The notes under the pieces: generated by a model | What the model saw: the letters and a program-made list of their open reading frames with translations, nothing else | Told to the model about the DNA's origin: nothing | The model's database searches: none | Shown: piece after piece, positions 54,840 through 64,000 of the stretch | How positions within the stretch are numbered: position 1 is the stretch's first letter | Layout of the letters: every line of letters begins with the position of its first letter | Translations under genes and position numbers: made by a program | DNA from: Juglans regia | Taxonomy: Eukaryota > Streptophyta > Magnoliopsida > Fagales > Juglandaceae | Direction: 5' to 3' | Length of the DNA: 64,000 nucleotides | Assembly: GCF_001411555.2 (NCBI RefSeq) | Contig: NW_023362656.1 | Span: 1-64,000 of the forward strand

Positions 54840-56080
54840 TCTCTTTGAAGTTGTTAGAAATATACCTGCTGAATTTCATTTAACGTACTCACATCAAGCA
54901 ACATTATGCGCTCCTCTCTCTCCCACCGGGTGATTTCCAGTTTCTTCGCCTCCAACCTCAGTCTCTCATCCTCTTATCTACTTTTATATGCCATTTTCTC
55001 GGCCTTGAGTCGGAAAAATTCTTTTTCCTGAACACGTGACTCCTGTAGGAGTGTATATTTTTTCTTAGTGAGCTCCACAAGCTCATCTGAGGCCCGGCCT
55101 TGGGCCTTACGTTTTCCTTTCTCAGCTTTTCTCCCTATTGCCCTATCCAATTGGATGACATCATTAGTTTCTAGATTCTCACCATATGTACCACCCACTG
55201 AATCAATGGGTCAATTAGTTGCAACTGCTGAGGTACGCGAATATGTAGGGGACATCGTCGGCATTCGCTTTGTCCCGTCCTTTGTGCAACGCTGATTCCA
55301 TTTCGGCTAGTCCTTCAATAGTTGCCAACAATGCTCGAACTGAAAGGTCATTTTCTCAAGAGATTGGTACATGACCTTCGCTTTGTCAAACTTCCAATTC
55401 AAAATGAAAATCAAAGAATTAACCACTTCAATTAAAGATAAAGGAAACATAATGCATATAAATGAGAATTAAGTGTTGTCAATAATAAATAAATGGATGC
55501 TTATATCTTGTCTTGCTTAGTTATGCCACTTTGATTCATCCCTTCAACTTGGGCGAGTTTAGCACAAAATTTGTTCGTCGCCTTTTGAATGGCAAACCAT
55601 TAATATATTAAGAACCCAACACTCTGCTCATTTGTACTTTCTTTATAATCATTGAAATATTGACTAACTTTTTCCCAAAGTTAGGCTTGTTTTTGGTCTT
55701 TTTGGTCCATTCATTGGATGGCATCAATGCTACTATTCAGCCATGCGGAGACAAGTAACTTGTCTTCTTTGGGGGTGAAATTTGCACCCTTGGCAGCTTT
55801 TTTTTGAGAGGGAGGCTCTACTTGGGGCAGGGGTGGAGAGTCATCCAAATTCACGTGATGTTGTTCACCTTGACCAACATAAATGTGGTCAAGTTCAGGC
55901 TCCTGAGTCAGGAGGCAGGTGAAGAACATATTTCCATGCTCTTCTGAGTCCAACTCTAAAAATTTGTAAACATAGAAATGTGGTACACATGTTAGAATTC
56001 CTATATCAACATATATCAACGTATGACCACGCTTGGCACCCTCCCTTGCATGGCTGCAACAACCGGTTGCCATTATTTAT
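54840..56080 (-). pseudogene. Myb/SANT-like plus NAM-associated protein (PIF/Harbinger ORF1 type), decayed
   Basis: The - strand ORF at 56073-55711 ends with [20 protein letters not shown] and [10 protein letters not shown], the start of a trihelix/Myb-like DNA-binding domain. Further pieces in broken frames (NEQSVGFLI-like, IQKATNKFCAKLAQVEGMNQ-like, near 55650-55510) continue that domain. 55198-54974 has IGRKAEKGKRK and LVELTKKKYTLLQESRVQEK, the coiled-coil NAM-associated C-terminal part. Such proteins are common plant genes that are either host genes or the second ORF of Harbinger transposons, which helps the transposase bind DNA. Several stops and frameshifts show it is dead. A Harbinger-like terminus at 58252 on the same strand supports a transposon origin. 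Confidence 0.72.
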
Positions 56081-57749
56081 TAGCCATATGGGTTACCAAG
56101 CCATGGAGGTGTGTGCCAAACTGTTCCATCACCATGTTCAGATTGTCTCATCATCACAGTCTAGGGGTTAAGACAACTCAAATCCAATAACAAAATTAGT
56201 TTGCAAACGTGAAAATAAGAGGATTCTCATCCACTTCCCTAAACACTCGTGTTTTAAATGTGGCTCAGAATCGGTTACATAATTTACATCAAGTGTGAGA
56301 CAAGAGCCCAACATCAAATGGCTGCAAAACCTTACCCAAACTCCACGTCCCTTTTGTGAAAACTATTAAAAACTGCAATATGATCATTCAGGTGAGGATT
56401 ACCCCGCCATCTCAATGGGGCCCACTAACACTTATGAATTATTCCACTAAACACCATCATCATAGCCTAACAGTAGACATGCAGGCCCCCTCCCTCCCCC
56501 ACAAGTAATAATTATTCATCAGTACCTTAACACTGCAAAGGTCCCAATAGCACAAAAGAATTCACAGCTGAGGGGTTAGAGAAGGCAAATACAATACTAA
56601 GCAGCATGCAAGATGCATAAGAACATAACAACAGATTTTAACTTTGTCAAACCAATAGAGCTTCGTCCATGGGAACAATAATTAAAGAGATCACATTGGC
56701 TCAAACCAGCAAACACATGTAACAAACAAAGATTAAATAATTGGTATGAGGTAGGATTAGAACATTTGAATTCACACTCATATATTATTGGAGATCAATA
56801 TCATGATACAAGGATTAAATATTGGAGAAAGTATAAGCTAAAAGAAAAGGGAAAGTCTCTAATGCTAGTTGAAAGACAAAGGATGTTTGAAATTCAAACA
56901 TCATAGATTAATAATGTATTCCACTAGCTCTACATATGACAATTAAGTTGACAAAAAAAATTGGCATATTATATCTGTTAGCTTAATTAGCTCATAAAAG
57001 ACGGTAAAAATGGTCAAATCTCCTTGTTGGCAAGGCAATTTAGCCATGCATATTTCCAGTTCATGTGTTGTTAAACCTTTTAAGTTTAATAATACAGCAT
57101 ATGTTTGTCTCTATTATATGGATTATGGGGAGAAAAAACAGCACAAACCAAACATATATAGCCATATGTACCCTAACATCGAACAGAGGTCAATGCTTAT
57201 AGCATTATGGCCTGTTGTCCTTGAGCCGTTTGTGTTTCAAATAAAATACATGAACCAACAAGGGAGCTCAAAGCTGGTAATGACAGTAATAGTAATAAAA
57301 AAAAAAGACCATTTGATCAGGTCTCATTGGACAGCATGACTAGCTTTGATGACAACCAACTGGATTATGGTAAATAATTCAGAGGGAAAAGGAGTCGAGC
57401 CATACAATAAATTCAGTGTTTTCATATGCACTCAGCTTCAGGAATTAATGACCAAATGATGCACAACACTCCACACAAATGGACAAAGCAGTAATTTAAG
57501 AGCAATGTCTCAGATTCACCCAAGGCAGACAAATGCATTGATTGTGCCATGAATGATACATGGAAAAAATTGTCCATTCAAACCCTAGAGCACCCAATTA
57601 AATGCAGGGTTCTCAATATAAGCAGGTCGATTGATGAAATACAACTAAGAAGTCGATAAATCCAGCAAATATGAAAACCATGGCAGATACATGCATGAAA
57701 ACTCCAATGAATATGGGTCATCACATTTCCATGAATATTCATACCCTAG
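56081..57749. other. anonymous DNA upstream of the Myb/NAM relic
   Basis: No coding region, RNA gene or repeat is supported. Codon-poor, AT-rich, with short A-runs. It could be intron or leader of the relic gene. The frame 57010-57339 on the + strand shows no recognisable motif. Confidence 0.5.
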
Positions 57750-58252
57750 AGTAGTAATTGAAATCTAGGGTTCTCGGATTTCAAGTGGCAAAACTGACAA
57801 ATACAATAATTTTTGCCAATAAAACTCGAAAATGTATCAGATTCGCCATGGGAAAGAGGCTCAGTGTGTTCGATTTGTGCGAGAGAGGACAGAGTCTATC
57901 CATGGAGAGAAAAAGAGGGAAGGGTTCACAGAGAAGAGATAACTTACATTTGTGTGGAGTCAATGAAGAGAAGACACCGTCAATGGTGGCAAACGGTGCG
58001 AGATAGGGCCTCCTCCAGGAACGAGGGCAATCTAAAGGAAGAAAGGAACACGCGAGACCAACGACAACAAATTTGGGGTTTGGTTGATTGGAGATATAAA
58101 GTGGTTCCCCAAATATGGGGAATGACTGTAGATCCCCTAAAACAAATCCCTAATTTAGAGAATGGGATGGGAGGCTCTTTTTCAACTTCTCCTAAATTTC
58201 ATCTCTAAATTTTAGGGATAACAATACTTTAGGCATCCGGATGGGGATGCTC
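57750..58252 (-). mobile_element. Harbinger-like 5' terminal region
   Basis: The + strand ends ATCCGGATGGGGATGCTC at 58252, followed by TAA. On the - strand it begins GAGCATCCCCATCCGGATGC, a tip common in plant PIF/Harbinger elements next to TTA/TAA. Inside are purine-rich leader-like sequences (about 57840-57930) and CCCCAAATATGGGGA (about 58108). The opposite tip was not found. Confidence 0.5.
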
Positions 58253-59433
58253 TAAGGTGAGTACTTGGTAAGCCTTAAAGTACTCTGCCATTAAATACAG
58301 AAACCATTTGAAGTTTCCCTTTTCAGTTTTTCTTCCAAGAAGCTGAAAAACTGTTTGAAAAAGGGAATTTGTTTTTCCCTTTGTGGATTGTATTTTCTTT
58401 GAAGGTACACTATAAAAATAATAAGCGAAGAAAATGATTATGTGCAATGAGAATAGAATTTTTCGTAGGAAATAGTTGGCAGCAAATAAATAGTTTTCTT
58501 GTAGCAGGAGGGTGTAAAATAGATTTTTGACACTTGGGCAACATCATCAAAGAACTATTATCCTTTAGGTCCTTGAAATCTGGCAAGTCAAATAATTAGC
58601 TGTTAAGCATTCCTCTACCCTACTGTCTCCTTTTACCTGTGGTCTTCTGAGATGTGGCTTCCTCTGGAGTTGATTTGGCTCTTTAAGGTCCCTTACAAAG
58701 TTACCTTCACCTTGCTAATGGGTAAATGATTAGCTTCAAGGGCAGTATACTTTCCACTTCTTCCACTTGGTACTACATTCATGTGATATTGATTTTCTAG
58801 AACCTTGGGTTCTATAGCGCATGGGCAAAACAACTTTGATGACAATGCTTCATACACAAATCAATAAAAGTAGAGATGCTTTTTATTTTCTTCAGTCAAT
58901 ATGATTGTGCTTCCGTTTTGGGTATAGCTTATTCGATCTCTTGTTCCTGTTTGTGCCTGGAGGTTGGGAGGCATACGGTGGTTGGTTGCTGTTCGAGTTT
59001 GGTCCTGCTCTCGAGGGTAGCCATAAACTCAACTTTTGTTTTAAACTTAGGTCTGCTTGTGTGTTGATGTGCTGATTATGTAATTTTCTGCTTATTGAAA
59101 TGAGGTTAGTTGTTGTTTTTGCCATGTTGCCATGTTTGTGTGCCATGTTTTTCCTTTGTTAGAGATAGCTTCTATGCCTTTATTATGGGATTGTGAGTAT
59201 AGGAAATTTGTACACGCAGGAAATATTCTAGCTGACTTTAGTTTAAGTAGGAAACTTTCAAGTAATATGCATAGAAATTCAAAGACAGCTTCCAAGGTCA
59301 TGGCTTTGCAAATAAAATCAAACTTCCTCTTTAAATTAGATCATCCAATTCTGGGTAAGAAAAATAAAACTAATTATTCATATAGGTTCACATGGTTTTA
59401 GATCTTTCTTGCCAGCAATATTAAATATTATAG
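58253..59433. other. anonymous DNA
   Basis: No gene, RNA or repeat was recognised. The overlapping frames around 58876-59400 show no conserved motif and no splice context. Confidence 0.5.
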
Positions 59434-59535
59434 GTTGTGACCTGATCGGCATAACTCACAGCCTCCAAAAATGAGGTCTGGAGTTCGAAACCCTCCTTAC
59501 CCAACTCAAAAAAAATAAAAAAAATAAAAAAATTG
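59434..59535 (+). mobile_element. tRNA-derived SINE candidate
   Basis: The TGACCTGATCGG segment resembles a polymerase III A box, and GGAGTTCGAAACCC matches the B box (GGTTCGANNCC) with one change, at tRNA-like spacing. An A-rich tail with AAAAAATAAAA steps follows to about 59535. No cloverleaf is complete, so it is not a working tRNA gene. Confidence 0.55.
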
Positions 59536-60480
59536 CAAGGTTTATTTGTATCATGTCTATTTCTCTTTCTTTTTTAATAGATCCAATATAATTCCAACAA
59601 AAATATGTATATTTTTTAAAACATACCAGCAAGCAAAACTCTACGCTACTTCAGTGGCTGAAAAAAAGAAGATTAAAAGCTGATATGGGTCTTTATCATC
59701 TGGAATTTTTCCAAGAATACAATAAAAAATTAAAGATTTTAAATGTACTATGCCTGGTACTTTCCAAATTTAATCCAATGCGATCCAAAGAGCAAAAAAC
59801 CAAAGAAATGTCAACCTTCAAAATCTTAGCGAGCAAGTAAAAATCTGACTGCTTCAACAGTCTTTAAGTAAATCTCAATTCAATGTCATTTTTGGCTAAA
59901 TCTCTCACATAACCATCTAGTTAAGTCAAATTTAGAACTAGCTTCTACTCCTTGGTGCTGGTTGCGATTCAGTTGCCAAAGTTGGCACTGGTTGTTTAGA
60001 CTTAGATTGCTCTGTTGGTTGTTTGTTATGGTTACTTGGGTATGTAGAGTTCACCAAATTCCTGAATTGGAGATTGTAGAACATTTGAATATATCGTTGC
60101 TTAGCTAGCTTTTGTTCCTAGTTTAACTGTTCTCCAGAATCCATAGGTTGCTCCCATGTTCTGCAGCTTGATTGCATAAGTCTTCTTAGCTCTTGAGATC
60201 AGATTTTGCCGTTGTTATTGGAATCAGAAAGGATCCTTTGTTGTTCACTCAAAGTAGGTATTAGCAGCAGCACCAGGATCTGTTGACACTACTACATCTA
60301 CATCAAAAGATAGAACAAAATGTTTTGAGTGTGGAATTCAGCTTCGGTTATGTGATTGGGTTTTAGCCTCCTATGCATTGCGATGTTAGATAGTCTAAAG
60401 ATTTGGATGGATTGTTTAGTTGTGCTGCAAAGAGGGATATGTCATGAAGATTTCCTCCATATTATGTCCACAAAGATTGT
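59536..60480. other. anonymous DNA
   Basis: I see no gene or repeat. Confidence 0.5.
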
Positions 60481-60486
60481 TAGATG

Positions 60487-60700
60487 ACTCTCGGGTGTTT
60501 CAAACACACTTTGGGTGACGAGAGTATTTCAGTATTCTCAGAATATCTCACTACTATTTATTATTTTATTATTACTTTTTATCTACTTTTCACTACTATT
60601 CAATATTTTAAAATTATTTTTTCATTAATTTTTTACTACTATTTACAGAATATCTGAAAATATCTCACTATTCACAGAAGAAAAAATCTATACATTATCC
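60487..60700. repeat. AT-rich MITE relic
   Basis: AGTATTCTCAGAATATCTCACTACTATTTA to ACAGAATATCTGAAAATATCTCACTATTCACAG, with TTTTCACTACTATTCAATAT in the middle. It belongs with the MITEs at 47179-47379 and 53121-53289. Terminal repeats are too worn to define. Confidence 0.55.
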
Positions 60701-61029
60701 TAACTTCCATCATCCTCCCATCATCCCATGATGTGGCATTAGATGATAGGTTTATAAGTGAAATATAATAAATAATCTCCAATTATCTAATGAAACATTA
60801 TATTCACAGAAATTACAAGTTATACACAAAGAAATTGTGGTGTGGTGTGCACTGTGCAGTAACTTGCCCATTTTATTTTCCTTTTCTCCCTTGTGTGTTC
60901 TTGTGTTTCAAAGTGACATCACGAGGGAACCTGCATGATTGCCAACTTCTTTGTGTATAACTAGTAATTAATTTCTTTCCGTAAAAATTAATTAAAATAA
61001 ATAATATGAAATTTATGAATGAAATCATC
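60701..61029. other. flank of duplication copy 2
   Basis: Non-coding. 60806-60960 contains an inverted pair: CAAGTTATACACAAAG and CTTTGTGTATAACTAG, about 145 bp apart. The first also occurs at 44842-44857. Confidence 0.5.
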
Positions 61030-63014
61030 TTTTCTTAAGAAACTCTCTTTCATGTATTCATATCAATGCAACATCAGAAATTCTGAAAAGTAAAATTAAT
61101 CCTAAATTATTTTCTTCACAAATCAAAAATTACTAACAACTTAACGGCTAAAATTTCCTAGGACATAAAATTACTAACGATAGAAAAGGATATACATGTA
61201 GTCGTTACATTTCATAGTTCACTTCAAAATTACGAACAGCTAACGGCTAAACTTAATCCCATTAGTCCCACCTTAATTACGGACAAAGAAAACATTTTGC
61301 CCATTAACCCCACCTTAATTACTTGTAATACATAGGAGTGTTCATCTGGGTTCCGACCCGGGAACCCGGCTATACCCAGACTGGAACCGGAGTTTCAAAC
61401 CCGAGCCGGAACCTGGGTGGATCCGGGTTTTTGAAACTTCGGAATCATTTTTTTTCTTTTAAGTAAAAGCCTTTATTTTATTAATTTTTTTTCTAAGAAG
61501 TCAAGTTCATGAAACACATAATATTTGTGTTCTAAAAATACTAAATGCGTGTAAAACAAAAAAACAGATTCAATATTCATTTATGCATGCATCACAATGC
61601 AATCCACTACATATTACACTAATGGTATTTATAAATTACATTACCAATTTCACAATTACAAGAAATGAGTTACAAAATCAGCAACACGGTCTTCCCATCA
61701 GTGATTTAATCTCACACCAAATAATAATTCATTGTCAATTCTTGTAGCCGAGAAATCAAAAAGCTTATTAACTAGTTTTGCATATTATATTCAAATAGAA
61801 TATTAAAAAAGAGTATAGAAAATGAGTATAAAAATTGAGGGTTTTATGTATAAAGATTGCAGCACCTCAAAATGGTTTTGAAATTAATGACGATACATCA
61901 AAATAATGTCAAGAAATGCACCCAAACAGTCCTAGCTAGTTAAAGGGCAATCATAGAAAAGATGCATGTCAGATTCAATATCACCTAAAATAGTCCATTG
62001 TATGCTTGCAAATGCATGTGCTAGTGTTTGGCAATAATGTTTTATAAGTACAATTGATTAGGTGCAGCAATAATGTTTGGCAAGAATCAAGATTTTATAT
62101 GAGATGAACTCAATAGTTTTCGATGAATAAAAGTACGTAACCAGATTTAATAAATAAAAAACTTCAACTAACAAATGCATAATTCAAACAAATGCATATA
62201 ATAACAAAATTTATTCTTTATTACTAATACACCAACAAATTTAAATGGAAATCTCACTTCAAGGGAGAGTGCTCCAAGCAAAATGGAAAGAATGTGAGAG
62301 AAAATATGAGAAATTGAATTGTAATTTTCTGCATAAAATTCACAATTATCTCCTGATAGGATATATCCATGATTCCCGTAATAGAATTGGGAACAAGCAA
62401 GAGTAGAAAAAATCATTTTCATTAATTACTATTCACCATTCCACACTCTATACTCTATGAAAAATACCCACATATCTTATGAAAAAGCTATAAACATTGA
62501 GCGTGAAAGTGAATAGTAACCGATTCATTATAAATTCCAAAACAATATAACAAACAAGCATAAAAGGTTTCAGTTGACCATATTACTAATGGACCGAGGT
62601 AATTACAACAACTAATGAACGAAACCATGCTCTTTCTTCCAACGCATGGTCCAGAGGCCCAGGAAGTAGTCCAGGCCATGGTCCCACGTAATTCAAGCTC
62701 CCAACCATTAATCTTTCTTAGTCCCGATCACATATGCCTCTTGCGACTTCCTCTCAGGAAACCTAAGCTCTTTCTTCCAACGCCCTTCGACCCCCCGATG
62801 GTGTTGCGCAGCGTTGTTACATTACGAGACAAGTCCAACGGCTAGAAAATTTTAAAAGCCCGGGGGTTTAAATTTTTTTCTAGCAATTAGTAACAACGGC
62901 TAGAAAATTTAAAAAGGATACATAGGCGTTGGTTTTCACATCCGCATCATTGTTCATGTTCCTCCATAATTGATCAATCCTGTGCCCGTAGAGAAAGAAC
63001 ACAGGAACTTGGGG

Positions 63015-63046
<32 letters not shown>

Positions 63047-64000
63047 GGTCCTTGGGTTCGACGAGGTGGCGACCGTAGACGCTAAAGAATGAGAGACGCA
63101 ATCCTCATCTTTACATTTTTCTGTCTTTGGCACTTTGCTATTACTGAGCTTTGAGGCATTTTTGGCTCTCTCTCATGATCAAACAAAGAGAAATGGCTTC
63201 CGGAGTTGTTTATACTTTGCAACCCAGAGCCCCAGAGGTACTCCCGATTCCCTTTTTAGTTTTGTGTGAAATGTAAACTACTGTTTTTAATTTCTCTCCC
63301 ACCATTGGATTGCGTCTGCAGCTGGGTTTTCTTTTATGATCGGTTTCTTTTTAATCTCTTAGCTAGATTTGTAACATTTGGGTTTTGATTTCCATAGGAG
63401 AAATCTTATTGAATCTGAAAAGGGCTTTTCTTTTTCAACCGTATTCAGATGATTGACTCTTGAAATTTTTTAAGTGAATTTAGATAGAGCCATATAGTTT
63501 CTTTTGATTCCTTTAGTTTCTTCTTCAGCTGCGTTATTATCTTCAGACACTGTAAAAGCTTGATCATCAAATCTCCAAGAAACTTATCAGTTCGTTCGTT
63601 CTTATCTTTTTGGTGGTTTAGTTCAAAATATTCTCATATTTCTTTTTATATTTCATACAACTTCTGGTTGATTATTAATTTTTAATTGGATTTCAGCAAA
63701 TGTAGTTGCATTTATCTGGACTCTGTATCTCTAACAGGACCTCGGGCGTGAAGAATACAAAGTCTCTGTCCGTATCAAAATCCTCAAAATGACCATTCCT
63801 CTCATTTTGACAGATAGGGAAAAGAGCTTCAACGGTTCTTATGGGAGATGTTTTGAGGACAAATAACCGAGTCTTTTTGGTCTCCCTGTCTTCTTTATTT
63901 GGATTGTCGTCTCTTGTGGACGGACTACTCAAGGTAACTCTCTTTTCATCCCAGACAAACTACTTATCATAGTATTTTGATCCATTTAATTTGAAAATTG
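61030..64000. repeat. segmental duplication, copy 2 (runs off the window)
   Basis: Collinear with 10549-11971 plus 18196-19700. It has no hAT insertion at 62481-62488 and no CACTA on its left. The hAT-type terminus is at about 61334-61437, the GA tract at 63014-63043 and the gene 5' end at 63193-63933. The duplication continues beyond 64000. Confidence 0.88.
63193..63933 (+). pseudogene. 5' end of the unrecognised gene, copy 2
   Basis: Exon 1 (63193-63237) encodes MASGVVYTLQPRAPE with a GAG|GTACTC donor. Exon 2 (63738-63933) follows CTAACAG and ends at AAG|GTAACT. It shares the early in-frame TAA of copy 1 (after FEDK) and has one extra C near 63884 relative to copy 1. The shared stop shows that the lesion predates the duplication. 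It may instead be a genuine gene whose exon 2 I read wrongly; the following exons would lie beyond the window. Confidence 0.5.

Noticed and set aside
58876..59401. Possible small gene in overlapping frames at 58.9-59.4 kb
   Set aside because: No domain, no splice context and no second copy. Both strands are equally open.
59434..59510. A functional tRNA gene
   Set aside because: B-box-like and A-box-like motifs are present, but acceptor and anticodon stems do not pair, and an A-rich tail follows.

Overview
The window is from a plant nuclear genome, most likely a woody eudicot. It is a mosaic of nested transposable elements of plant-only or plant-typical lineages: CACTA with TNP2, hAT, Tourist-like MITEs, PIF/Harbinger, Sirevirus, Athila, Tat and a LINE. 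Many introns have GT/AG borders and the intergenic DNA is AT-rich. The abundance of (GATGAGAT)n-type and TTTGGGTAGTGAGA-type MITEs suggests Fagales (for example the walnut family), but that is only an inference. I found no host gene that is clearly complete inside the window and no tRNA, rRNA or CRISPR array.

Layout. 1-1830 is AT-rich, with one GTCGGA-rich hAT-like end. 1831-10548 is a CACTA (En/Spm) element on the + strand. It has palindromic subterminal arrays at both sides, a TNP2 transposase gene (4358-8006) and a six-exon TNPA-like gene (8108-9790). Both genes have premature stops, and TNP2 also has a frameshift. Its 3' TIR is present; the 5' TIR was not found. 10549-11971 plus 18196 to about 19960 is one copy of a segmental duplication whose second copy is 61030-64000 (window end). 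Copy 1 is split by a 6.2-kb hAT element (11972-18195). That hAT has an almost intact transposase and a captured family-3 glycoside hydrolase exon. Copy 2 keeps its empty site.

About 19975-25613 is a Sirevirus-like Copia element on the - strand with two LTRs, a gag relic and a post-pol env-like ORF that has become a 0.9-kb inverted repeat; pol is missing. 25614-29330 holds a LINE reverse-transcriptase scrap and LTR-like DNA with a tandem repeat. 29338-29960 is an Athila-type gag relic. About 29965-36320 looks like a Tat-lineage Gypsy derivative on the - strand: LTR, primer site, gag and protease region, degenerate tandem repeats and an opposite-strand ORF. About 36900-43304 is a decayed Copia element (family A) on the - strand, from LTR to RNase H.

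43420-44830 (inverted) and 46070-47120 (direct) are two further copies of the same short gene 5' end that sits in both segmental-duplication copies. 47125-54045 is a giant inverted repeat of two family-A Copia fragments, interrupted by a 1440-bp hAT and Tourist-like MITEs. 54050-58252 holds a Copia 3' fragment and a decayed Myb/SANT plus NAM-associated protein gene next to a Harbinger-like terminus. 58256-61030 is mostly anonymous, with a tRNA-derived SINE candidate and an AT-rich MITE relic.

The features work together as a chronology, not as a pathway. Paralogous empty sites inside the window let insertions be ordered: the ancestral gene-5'-end unit, then a hAT-end insertion, segmental duplication, and finally the hAT and CACTA insertions into copy 1.
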